From positions 1 through 64,000 of the forward strand of contig NZ_JACBXD010000033.1 in the NCBI RefSeq assembly GCF_013870525.1: a DNA stretch of 64,000 bases, given 5' to 3'. Under the pieces are notes generated by a model. The model had not been told where the DNA came from and ran no database searches. It worked only from the letters and a program-made list of their open reading frames with translations. Below, piece after piece: positions 16,291 through 24,196 of the stretch (position 1 is its first letter; the number at the start of each line of letters is the position of its first letter). The DNA is from Amycolatopsis pittospori (lineage in GTDB: Bacteria > Actinomycetota > Actinomycetes > Mycobacteriales > Pseudonocardiaceae). A program made the translations under genes and the position numbers.

Positions 16291-17670
16291 TCACACCGCC
16301 GCCGCGAAGCGCCGTCCGAGCAGGATCGCGGTCGCCGCGAAGCCCAGGCACAGCCCGGCCCACACACCCCAGCCACCCCACCCGGACACGAAGGCGGACA
16401 AAGCCATGGCCGGCACCCCGACCAGCCAATATCCGACGAGTGTGCAGCGGAGCCCGGAAACGGTGTCGCCGAGCCCGCGCAGCAGGCCGACGAGGATGTT
16501 CTGGGTCCCCTTGCTGTACTGCTGCGCCACGGCGAACAGCAGCAGCGTCGACGCGGTCGCGAGCACCAGCGCGTCGACCTCGCCGTGCAGGAACGGCCAC
16601 AGCAGGATCTGGGGCGCGAGCAGGTATCCCAAGCTCACCACCGCCATGAAACTCCACGACAGCGTGAGCGCCTGCCGCGCGATCACCGGCGCCCGCCGCC
16701 GCTCGTCTTGGGCGACGGCGCGGCTGACCAGGATGGACGATCCCTGCGACAGCCCGATGTTGACCTGGTAGACGATGTAGGCGAGCTGGTTCGCGACGTT
16801 CGACGCGGCGAGCATCGCGGGGCCGAAGGCGCCCATCAGCATCGTCGCGATCGAGGTGATCGCGGCTTCCGATCCGTAGGTGAAACAGATCGGCGTCCCG
16901 TGCCGGACGATCTGCCGGACCACCGCCGGATCCGCGCGCCAGAGCGCGAGCGACACCATCGGCCGCAGCTTCGGATCCCGGTGGACGGCCGAAGCGAACA
17001 CCGCGAGCGTGAAGAACTGGACGAGCGTCGTCGCCAGGCCGATGCCGGTGACGCCCAGTTCGGGCAGCCCCGCCCAGCCGTAGATGAAGGCGGCGTTGAG
17101 CGCGGCGTTGACCCCGATCGACACCAGCGTCACCGCGAGGAGCGAACCCGGACGCCGTAAGCCGACGGCGAACTGGCGCAGGACGTTCAGCCACACCATC
17201 GGGAACAACCCGCCCGCCAGCGCGAACATCATCGCCCTGGCGAGCGAGACGATCTCCGGTTTCTGGCCCAGCATCGGGAGGGCCGACGCCAGTCCACAGA
17301 GGACAGCAGCGCCGATCGCCGCCGTCAGCGTCGCGACGAGCAGCGCCGAACGCAGCAGTGTCCGGATCTCGTCCCGTGCCCGTTCGTCGAGTTCGCCGGT
17401 ACCGGTGCGGACTTCCCCCGCCCCGGCCGCCGTCGCCACGAGGTTCCCGATGCCGGTGACCATGCCGACGCACATGGTGCGGATCTGGTTGTAGAGCAGG
17501 ATCGCCAATCCGCCCGCCGCCACGGCGGTGACCCCGAGCAGGCCGAGCATGGCCAGATCGACGCTGGTCAACGCCACCTGCGCCAGCTGGATCCCCGCGA
17601 TCGGCGCCGCGAGCGCGACGAGCGCCCGGTATCCGCGTGCCGTCACCGGCGCCTTCACCGCCGTGCTCAC
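16291..17670 (-). CDS. MATE family efflux transporter, probable metallophore exporter
   Basis: 459 residues with about 12 hydrophobic segments and the MATE layout: two homologous halves, the second beginning near MVSLALWRADPAVVRQIVRHGTPI. Motifs such as VDLAMLGLLG, NVLRQFAVGLRRPG and SRAVAQDERRRAP are typical. MATE proteins export cationic or zwitterionic small molecules using H+ or Na+ gradients. The GTG start at 17670 overlaps the stop of the synthase gene by four bases (GTGA), so it is the last member of the operon and most simply exports the compound made by the three preceding enzymes. Confidence 0.9.
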   Translation of the reverse strand: MSTAVKAPVTARGYRALVALAAPIAGIQLAQVALTSVDLAMLGLLGVTAVAAGGLAILLYNQIRTMCVGMVTGIGNLVATAAGAGEVRTGTGELDERARDEIRTLLRSALLVATLTAAIGAAVLCGLASALPMLGQKPEIVSLARAMMFALAGGLFPMVWLNVLRQFAVGLRRPGSLLAVTLVSIGVNAALNAAFIYGWAGLPELGVTGIGLATTLVQFFTLAVFASAVHRDPKLRPMVSLALWRADPAVVRQIVRHGTPICFTYGSEAAITSIATMLMGAFGPAMLAASNVANQLAYIVYQVNIGLSQGSSILVSRAVAQDERRRAPVIARQALTLSWSFMAVVSLGYLLAPQILLWPFLHGEVDALVLATASTLLLFAVAQQYSKGTQNILVGLLRGLGDTVSGLRCTLVGYWLVGVPAMALSAFVSGWGGWGVWAGLCLGFAATAILLGRRFAAAV

Positions 17671-18725
17671 GCGCTCACCGCCATCGGCACCGGCACGGGC
17701 CGCCGGTCTCGTGTGGCGACCCGGACGGAGACGGCGTAGGTGGTGAACCAGCGTTCCACGCGGCGATGGGCGAGTTCGTCCAGGACGCCGCGCACCCGCA
17801 ACCACTCGTCGTCGTACACCGAGTCGAGGTACTTCTCCCCCGCGTCGTTGCACAGCACGACGACGGTGCTCCCGGCCGGGTACGAGTAGAGCCGCCGGAG
17901 CGCGACGTGGATCGCGCCGCCGGTGGTCCCGCCGACCAGCACCCCGGTGCGCCGGGCGACGACACGGGCACCGGCGAAGGCGTCGCTGTCGGATACTCGG
18001 TGGGCCTCGTCGATCACCGACCGGTCCACATTGGTCCCCAGCGGGAAGCCGGCCGGGCTGCCCGCGCCGGTCTGATGGTAGATCCCCGGCGCGCCACCGA
18101 AGATGATCGAGCCCACCGGTTCGACCGCGACCGCGTGGGTACCCGCCCCCGCTGCCCGCAGAGCGCGGGCCGTACCGCAGAGCGAACCACCGGTACCGAT
18201 CGCCGCGACGAGTACGTCGACGGAGCCGACCTGCTCCACCAGTTCCCGCGCGAGCCCGGTGTATCCGTTGCCGTTTCCGGGATGGTTGTGCTGATCGGGG
18301 TGGTACGCACCGGTTTCGGCGGCGATCCGGGCCGCGACCTGCCGCCGCTGGACCGAGCTGACCCCGCCGTCCGGCGGACAGTCGACGAACACCAGATCCG
18401 CGCCCAGCGCGCGCAGCATCCGGAGTTTCTCGCGAGCCGCGTGGTGATCGACGACGGCGGTGAACCGGTAACCGCGTTCCAGCGCCACCAGCGCGAGCCC
18501 GTTCCCGGTGTTGCCGGAGGTGGGCTCGACGATATGCCCGCCGGGCCGGAGCCTTCCGTCGAGCTCCGCCTCGTCGATCATCTGCCTGGCCATGCGCACC
18601 TTGCAGGAACCGGTCGGGTTGAGGTGGTCGAGTTTGAGCAGCAGGCGGGTCCCGGTGCCGGTGCACGCGAGCTCCAGCAACGGCGTACCGCCGATCAGAT
18701 CGGACGCGCGCTGGACGATGGTCAT
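17667..18725 (-). CDS. SbnA-like PLP-dependent amino acid synthase
   Basis: 352 residues of the cysteine-synthase/SbnA fold-type II family. The PLP Lys is K42 in NPTGSCKVRMA, the substrate loop is EPTSGNTGNG and the phosphate loop is AAIGTGGSLCG. SbnA of staphyloferrin B synthesis joins O-phosphoserine and glutamate to give N-(2-amino-2-carboxyethyl)-glutamate. The close match in layout and the presence of an SbnB-like partner argue against ordinary cysteine synthesis. Here the amine donor could be aspartate, as expected for an EDDS-like product, but sequence reading cannot decide. It overlaps both neighbours by four bases. Confidence 0.85.
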   Translation of the reverse strand: MTIVQRASDLIGGTPLLELACTGTGTRLLLKLDHLNPTGSCKVRMARQMIDEAELDGRLRPGGHIVEPTSGNTGNGLALVALERGYRFTAVVDHHAAREKLRMLRALGADLVFVDCPPDGGVSSVQRRQVAARIAAETGAYHPDQHNHPGNGNGYTGLARELVEQVGSVDVLVAAIGTGGSLCGTARALRAAGAGTHAVAVEPVGSIIFGGAPGIYHQTGAGSPAGFPLGTNVDRSVIDEAHRVSDSDAFAGARVVARRTGVLVGGTTGGAIHVALRRLYSYPAGSTVVVLCNDAGEKYLDSVYDDEWLRVRGVLDELAHRRVERWFTTYAVSVRVATRDRRPVPVPMAVSA

Positions 18726-20074
18726 CGGATCTCCTGGATCGGGTGCTCGGTGTCGACGTGCCAGCGGTCTCCGTCGAGCACGACCTTGGGCGGCAAGGGA
18801 AGCTGATGGAAGCCGCTCTCGTTCTTGTCCATCTGGTAGCCCGCCGTATTGGGGTAGACGAGCAGGTCACCGGTCTTCGGCCGCGCGGGCAGTTCGACCG
18901 CGCGCCAGGTCAGCACGTCGTACTCCATGCAGCTGGAACCCCCGACGATGGTCCGCACCGGCCGGTCCCCCGGATCCGGCCCGTTCGGGCGTACCAGGAC
19001 CGGGTCGGGCAGGAACTCGCTGCCCTTCCACTGTTCGGACAGGCTCATGGACAGGCCCGCGACCGTGGTGATCAGGTGGTCTTCGGCAGCTTTGCAGCCC
19101 AGCACCGGGAACACCGAGAACCCGGCGCCGTCGACGAGGGCCCGGCCCGGTTCGAGCAGCAACTCGATCCCGGACGCGCGCAGCCGGTCCGCGAGCGGCG
19201 AACCGTCGATCTCGTGCCGGAGAATGGCGGTGACCATGGCCGCACCGGTCGGCGACTGGTGATAGGGATAGGTCCGCGCCGGATTGCGGCCGGCGTGGAA
19301 CCAGCCCTCGTTCCGGCCGGACTCGAACCGCACCCAGTCATCGGAGTCCACATAGGACACCGCGATCCCGCCACCGATACTGATCTTCGACGCGGGATGC
19401 CCGAGCGCGCGGGCGTCCCGGCAGAGATCGATCAGATACGCGGCGAGTTCCGCGCGAGGGACCGGGTCGTAGCCGTCGAGGTGGAACGAGAACCCCCGCA
19501 GCACGACCGGGCCGCCGCACTGCCGCACGGCCGTCGTCACCGAGTCGGGGGCGAAGCCGAACCGGCTGTCCGGCGCGGACGGCGGACGCACTCGCAGCAG
19601 TACCTCGGCCGTCTCCCCGATCTCCGTGGCCAGCCGCGTGACGCGTTCCAGTTCGTCGGCGGCGTCCACCGCGATGAGACAGCGATGCCGCAAGGCGAGC
19701 CAGAGCAGGCCGTCGGGTTTGGCGGCCCCGGTCACCCCGATCGACTCGCCGCGCAGACCGTTGCCGAGGGCGTGCACCAGCTCGGGCACGCTGGCGACGT
19801 CGACCCCCGCGCCGGGACGGGCGCACTCGCGCAGCCATGCCGCCGCCTTGTTCGCCTTCTTCCCGTAGTAGACGGTGCCGGGGACCCGCTCGGCGGCGAG
19901 GGCGGCGATCATCCCGTCCAGGTTCCCGGCGAACGATTCCGGGTGGATCACGTGGAAGGGGCCGCCGCCGACGCCGCGGGCGATCTCCCACAGGGTCTCC
20001 GAGGCGCGCAACCGGTGCGCCCAGGGGCGTTCGAGTGCGGGCAGGGGCGGGGACAGGGTGTCGATCAGGTCCAC
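18722..20074 (-). CDS. Fold III PLP decarboxylase (Orn/DAP/Arg type, SbnH-like)
   Basis: 450 residues. The N-terminal barrel carries VYYGKKANK with the PLP Lys (about K73), a glycine-rich phosphate site (KISIGGGIAVSY), LLLEPGRALV, and the C-terminal GGSSCMEYDVL, whose Cys and Asp complete the active site across the dimer. Relatives decarboxylate ornithine, diaminopimelate or, for SbnH, a citryl-diaminopropionate. In this operon it probably decarboxylates the product of the SbnA-like enzyme to give an ethylenediamine backbone. The GTG start at 20074 overlaps the SbnB-like gene by ten bases. Confidence 0.85.
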   Translation of the reverse strand: MDLIDTLSPPLPALERPWAHRLRASETLWEIARGVGGGPFHVIHPESFAGNLDGMIAALAAERVPGTVYYGKKANKAAAWLRECARPGAGVDVASVPELVHALGNGLRGESIGVTGAAKPDGLLWLALRHRCLIAVDAADELERVTRLATEIGETAEVLLRVRPPSAPDSRFGFAPDSVTTAVRQCGGPVVLRGFSFHLDGYDPVPRAELAAYLIDLCRDARALGHPASKISIGGGIAVSYVDSDDWVRFESGRNEGWFHAGRNPARTYPYHQSPTGAAMVTAILRHEIDGSPLADRLRASGIELLLEPGRALVDGAGFSVFPVLGCKAAEDHLITTVAGLSMSLSEQWKGSEFLPDPVLVRPNGPDPGDRPVRTIVGGSSCMEYDVLTWRAVELPARPKTGDLLVYPNTAGYQMDKNESGFHQLPLPPKVVLDGDRWHVDTEHPIQEIR

Positions 20075-21042
20075 AGGGCCACCTCGCGTCCGCGGCCCGC
20101 CGCGATGGCGCGGGCGGCCAGGGCGTGCGCCACCGGGATGTCGGTGATGATCATTCCGCTGCTGAACGCGAACACCCGGTCTTCGTCCGCGCGACGCCCG
20201 GGCGCGCGGCCCGCGAGGATGTCGGGCAGTTCGGCGTCGATGCGGAAGACACCGTCCGGGCCCGCCATCCGCTGCCCGGTCACCTCGACCTGCGCGCCGT
20301 TGGTGGCCACGGTGTAGTCGGCTTCGGCGAGCGTGCCTTCCTGGACTCCCTTGCTGGCGACGGAGATCAGGAGGCCGCCCGCCGGGAGCCAGCCGAGGCG
20401 GATCTTCGGATGCGCGGCCCGGCCCGAAGCGGCGACCACGATGTCGGACTCGCGCGCCGCGGCCTCGACGTCGTCGACGAGTTCGACCTCACGGTCCGGG
20501 AACTGGTCCTTCAGCGCGGCGACGCTGTCGCGGAGACCGTCGGGATGCGTGCCGAACAGCCGCAGGCGTTCGAGGTCCGGCAAGGCGGTGAGCAGGTACG
20601 GCAGCGTCCGGATCCCCTGCGCGCCGGTGCCGACCATGAGCGCGGTGCGCGCCCCCGGCCGCGCACAGGACCGTGCGATCAGCGCGGTGCTGGCGGGCGT
20701 GCGGGTGGCGCCGACGCGGTGGCAGTCCATGAGCGCGAACGGCAGGCCGGTGGTGTCGTCGTAGAGGGTGATCGTCGTGTAGTACTTCTCGGCCGACGTG
20801 CTGCCCTGCCGGTAGCTGGTCTTGAACGCGGCCTGTTCGAGGGAGCCGTCGTAGCCGAGCATCGAGTACGCGACGGCGTCCCGCGCGGCATCCGGCATCG
20901 GCACCATCAGCTTCGCCGGGTTGCGTGACGCTCCGGACGCGTAGGCGAGGTAGCCGTCTTGGACCATGGTGATCGCCTCGGCCGGGGTGAGTTCGAGGTT
21001 GTGCAGATCCGTCCGCGTGAGGATGTGCAGCGAGGGGTTCAT
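20065..21042 (-). CDS. SbnB-like ornithine cyclodeaminase/dehydrogenase family enzyme
   Basis: 325 residues of the ornithine cyclodeaminase/mu-crystallin family: LTRTDLHNLELTPAEAITMVQDGYLAYA at the N-terminus, TALIARSCARPGARTALMVGTGAQG (Rossmann NAD(P) site) and VAASGRAAHPKIRLGWLPAGGLLISVAS. SbnB oxidatively splits an N-(2-amino-2-carboxyethyl)-glutamate to diaminopropionate and 2-oxoglutarate using NAD; run in reverse, such an enzyme can join an amine to a 2-oxoacid. Either direction fits this operon. The ATG at 21042 overlaps the upstream ATPase gene by four bases. Confidence 0.85.
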   Translation of the reverse strand: MNPSLHILTRTDLHNLELTPAEAITMVQDGYLAYASGASRNPAKLMVPMPDAARDAVAYSMLGYDGSLEQAAFKTSYRQGSTSAEKYYTTITLYDDTTGLPFALMDCHRVGATRTPASTALIARSCARPGARTALMVGTGAQGIRTLPYLLTALPDLERLRLFGTHPDGLRDSVAALKDQFPDREVELVDDVEAAARESDIVVAASGRAAHPKIRLGWLPAGGLLISVASKGVQEGTLAEADYTVATNGAQVEVTGQRMAGPDGVFRIDAELPDILAGRAPGRRADEDRVFAFSSGMIITDIPVAHALAARAIAAGRGREVALWT

Positions 21043-21665
21043 GAACGGGCGACCTTTCTTGTGGACAGGGTGGTGGACGGTGCGACACGCGTGCCCCGGA
21101 TTTCGAGGACGCGATCGGAGCACGCACCGACCAAGGGCAGGTCATGACTGATGAAGAGCACGCCGGCGCCGTCGTCCGCGGCGCGGCGCACGGTCGTGAC
21201 GACGGCCGCCGTCGTCGCCGGATCGAGGGCGGCGGTCATTTCGTCGCACAGCAGATAGCCCGGTTTCCCGACGAGCGCGCGGGCGATCGCGGCCCGCTGC
21301 AGTTGCCCGTCCGACACCTGGCGCGGATACCGGTCGAGCAGTCCGGGCGGGAGATCCGCTCTGGCGCACAAGCGTTCCCAGTCGATCTCGGGGTCCGCCG
21401 CGCAGATCTCGATGGACCGGCGCAGGGTCAGGCGAGGATCGACGGACCTGCGCGGCGACTGGAAGAGCATCGCCACCCGGCCGTCGATGCGCACTTCACC
21501 TTCGAGTGGCCGGTTCAGTCCGGAAAGGACCCGAGCCAAGGACGTCTTTCCGGAGCCCGACGGCCCGACGAGGCCGACGATCTCCCCGGGACCGATGTCC
21601 AGGTCGACGCCTTCGAGCAGCGGGGTGCGGCCGTGACCGACCGCGACGGAACGGGCGGAAAGCAT
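21039..21665 (-). CDS. ABC transporter ATPase, nickel/peptide type (second)
   Basis: 208 residues: Walker A VGPSGSGKTSLARVL, Q-loop AMLFQSPRRSVDP, signature VSDGQLQRAAIARAL and Walker B YLLCDEMTAALD with the H-loop FISHDLPLV. The signature reads VSDGQ rather than LSGGQ and the domain ends about 50 residues earlier than NikE/DppF, without the oligopeptide C-terminal extension. It energises the importer together with the ATPase encoded just upstream. It starts two bases after that gene's stop. Confidence 0.88.
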   Translation of the reverse strand: MLSARSVAVGHGRTPLLEGVDLDIGPGEIVGLVGPSGSGKTSLARVLSGLNRPLEGEVRIDGRVAMLFQSPRRSVDPRLTLRRSIEICAADPEIDWERLCARADLPPGLLDRYPRQVSDGQLQRAAIARALVGKPGYLLCDEMTAALDPATTAAVVTTVRRAADDGAGVLFISHDLPLVGACSDRVLEIRGTRVAPSTTLSTRKVARS

Positions 21666-21667
21666 GA

Positions 21668-22411
21668 TCAGCCCCCGTAATGGCGGTCGGCGGGCAACGG
21701 ATTGAGCCCGTTCTCGGGAAGCGCGGCCAGCAGGTCGCGGGTGTAGGGGTGCTCCGGCGTCGTGAGGACGTCGGCCGCGCGCCCGGTCTCGACGACCCGC
21801 GAGGCGAGCATCACCGTCAGGTCCGCGTCGTCCGGCACCACACCGAAGTCGTGGGTGGTCACCAGGACCACGCGGTCCGAGCCCAGCCCGGTGAGCAACG
21901 CGACGATGTCCCGCGAGTGGTCCCGGTCGAGCGCGGACGTCGGTTCGTCCGCGACCACCACCGGCGGGTCGCCCGCCAGCGCGGCCGCGATCGCCGCCCG
22001 CTGCACCATGCCGCCCGAAAGTTCATGCGGATACTTCCGCAGCGCTCCGGCTTCGAGACCCACGAGTTCGAGCAGTTCTTCCGGCCCGCGTTCGCCGCGA
22101 AGGTGACGAACCGTTTCCGCGAGCTGCCCGCCCAGGCGCCGGACAGGCGTGAAGCACGTCATCGCGGATTGCGGCACCACGCCGATGACGCTCCCCCTGC
22201 GCGGTTCCGGATGACCGTCGACCGACACCTGCCCGGTCAGCTTGGCCGAACCAGGGAGAAGCCCGGTCACGGCGGCGCACAAGGTGGACTTACCGGAACC
22301 CGAACCGCCGATCACGAAATGCGGCCTGCCCGCGGCAGCGACGAGATCGACGTCCGTGAGAGCTTGGCCAGTGGGGAACCACACCCCGACCCCTTCGAGC
22401 GACAGCGTCAC
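21668..22411 (-). CDS. ABC transporter ATPase, nickel/peptide type (first)
   Basis: 247 residues with Walker A IGGSGSGKSTLCAAV, Q-loop VIGVVPQSAMTCFTP, signature HELSGGMVQRAAIAAAL, Walker B VVVADEPTSALD and H-loop LVTTHDFGVV; the C-terminus TPEHPYTRDLLAALP is the usual end of the Dpp/Opp/Nik ATPase class. The GTG start at 22411 overlaps the permease gene (GTGA). It pairs with the shorter ATPase to drive import of the substrate bound by the lipoprotein encoded by the first gene. Confidence 0.92.
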   Translation of the reverse strand: MTLSLEGVGVWFPTGQALTDVDLVAAAGRPHFVIGGSGSGKSTLCAAVTGLLPGSAKLTGQVSVDGHPEPRRGSVIGVVPQSAMTCFTPVRRLGGQLAETVRHLRGERGPEELLELVGLEAGALRKYPHELSGGMVQRAAIAAALAGDPPVVVADEPTSALDRDHSRDIVALLTGLGSDRVVLVTTHDFGVVPDDADLTVMLASRVVETGRAADVLTTPEHPYTRDLLAALPENGLNPLPADRHYGG

Positions 22412-23217
22412 GCGATCACCTCCGGACGACGGGTCAAGGACCTGCCCAGCGCGGAGAGCGCCAGGGTGACGGCGACGATCGCGCCCGCCGGGAACACCAG
22501 CCGCCACCAGTGTCCGAGCAGCAGCGCCTCCCCGGACTCGGCGAGCAACGTGCCCAGAGATGCCTGGTGCGGCGGCAATCCGACGCCGAGGAAAGACAGC
22601 GTCGACTCGTGCCAGACGGCGTGGGCGACCAGCAGTACCGCGGCCACCCCGGCCTGGCCCGCCGCGACGGGCAGGAAATGGATCCGCGCGATCCGCGCCG
22701 CGGGCAGTCCCCTGAGCCGCGCGACCTCGACGTACTCGGCGTTGCGCAAGGAAAGCAGTTCGGCGCGGACGACCCGGGCGGTCGCCGTCCAGTGCGTGAG
22801 CACGAGCGACACCACGATGGCGATGAGCGAACCCCGGAACAGCGTGACGATGAGCAGCGACAGCAGGAGACTCGGGATCGCCGTCATCGCGTCGGCCACG
22901 CGCATCCCGACGCGGTCCCACCAGCCACCGAACGCTCCGGCCGCGACGCCGACGAGCAGCCCGACGATCGTGGAAAGAACGGCGGTGGCGAGTGAGATCC
23001 CCAGCGATACCCGCATTCCCATCGCGACCAGGGTGAACAGATCGCGTCCCGAAGTATCGGTGCCGAACCAGTTCCCGGCGCCGGGTCCCCGATCAGCCGC
23101 CGCGAAATCCGTGATGGCTTCGTCGATCGGGTGCACGATCGGGGTGATGATCGCGTAGGCGGCCAGGGCCGCCACGGCAGCGCCGGCGATCCAGGTGGCG
23201 CGTTCGTGGTCAGCCAT
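22408..23217 (-). CDS. ABC transporter permease, DppC/NikC type
   Basis: 269 residues with about six hydrophobic segments and the OppC/NikC pattern: GTDTSGRDLFTLVAMGMRVSLGISL near the N-terminus and the EAA loop YVEVARLRGLPAARIARIHFLP. It forms the inner-membrane channel with the DppB-type permease. The ATG at 23217 overlaps the upstream gene by eight bases. Confidence 0.9.
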   Translation of the reverse strand: MADHERATWIAGAAVAALAAYAIITPIVHPIDEAITDFAAADRGPGAGNWFGTDTSGRDLFTLVAMGMRVSLGISLATAVLSTIVGLLVGVAAGAFGGWWDRVGMRVADAMTAIPSLLLSLLIVTLFRGSLIAIVVSLVLTHWTATARVVRAELLSLRNAEYVEVARLRGLPAARIARIHFLPVAAGQAGVAAVLLVAHAVWHESTLSFLGVGLPPHQASLGTLLAESGEALLLGHWWRLVFPAGAIVAVTLALSALGRSLTRRPEVIA

Positions 23218-24196
23218 CGGCTTCGATCCTCGGGTCGACGGCGATCGCGGCGGCGTCCGCGGCGAGGTTGCCCAGCAGGACCAGTCCCACGGTGAGCACG
23301 GTGACGATCGCCAGCAGCGGGAAATCCAGGGCCCGTGCGGAATCCACGGTCGCGTCGCCGAGACCGGGCCACGCGAACACGGTCTCCACGACGGTGGCCC
23401 CGACGAGCAGTTCCGGCAGCCTGCCTCCGATGAGGGCGAAGAAGGGCGCCGAGGCCATCGGCAAGACGTGTCCACTGTGGACCACGTGCCGTGGGAGGCC
23501 GCGGGCGCGGGCTCCTCGTACGGCGTCGCTGCTCATGGCGCCGGTGATGGCTTCCCGCAGTCCCAACGCCAGCCATGGCACCTGCGAAACCCCGAGGACC
23601 AGAGCGGGCAGGACGAGATGGCGAGCGGCGGACGCGGCCGTGACCGGCTCCCCCGGATCCGTGAGCCCCGATGTGGGGAACATCCGGAGCGTGACGGCGA
23701 ACAGCAGGACGGCGCCCAAGGCGACGATGAACGGCGGCACGGCCTGCAGCACCACGGCGATCGCGCTGATCACGCGGTCGGCGAAACCACCGGCTCGCAA
23801 ACCCGCCGTGACACCGAGAGCGCATGCGAGCACGACCGCCACCACCGAGCCGGCGAGACCCAGCAACGCCGTCCATCCCAGCCGTTCGGCGAGTACCTGC
23901 GCGACCGGCTCGTGGTACGCCCGTGAGTAGCCGAAGTCGCCGGTCACCGCGCCGCTGATCCACTGCCACCAGGCCGCGATCCAGCTCTGGTCGAATCCCA
24001 GCGTGTGGCGGAGCACCTCGCGCTCGGCCTCGGTGTAGCCGTCGCCCGCCCCGCCGAGGTACGCCTCCAGCGGGTCGAACGGGCTCGCCGCCGCCAGCGC
24101 GAAAGCGGCCATCGACACGACGAGCACCAAGGGGACGCCGAACAGCAGACGGCGAACGGTGAGACGACCGATCCGGGCGCGGCGCGACCGCGTCAC
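23210..24196 (-). CDS. ABC transporter permease, DppB/NikB type
   Basis: 328 residues with six predicted membrane helices and the DppB/NikB layout: an N-terminal helix RRLLFGVPLVLVVSMAAFAL, the conserved LGFDQSW and GDFGYS region, and the EAA loop DAVRGARARGLPRHVV. The GTG start at 24196 overlaps the stop of the binding-protein gene by four bases; an open frame further upstream lies inside that gene and is not real. Confidence 0.9.
   Translation of the reverse strand: MTRSRRARIGRLTVRRLLFGVPLVLVVSMAAFALAAASPFDPLEAYLGGAGDGYTEAEREVLRHTLGFDQSWIAAWWQWISGAVTGDFGYSRAYHEPVAQVLAERLGWTALLGLAGSVVAVVLACALGVTAGLRAGGFADRVISAIAVVLQAVPPFIVALGAVLLFAVTLRMFPTSGLTDPGEPVTAASAARHLVLPALVLGVSQVPWLALGLREAITGAMSSDAVRGARARGLPRHVVHSGHVLPMASAPFFALIGGRLPELLVGATVVETVFAWPGLGDATVDSARALDFPLLAIVTVLTVGLVLLGNLAADAAAIAVDPRIEADG

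Noticed and set aside
16291-18870. One long minus-strand open frame of 859 codons running through the MATE gene and beyond
   Set aside because: Only its 3' part (from the GTG at 17670) reads as MATE; the upstream part is a shadow of the SbnA-like gene, which lies in another frame with full motifs.
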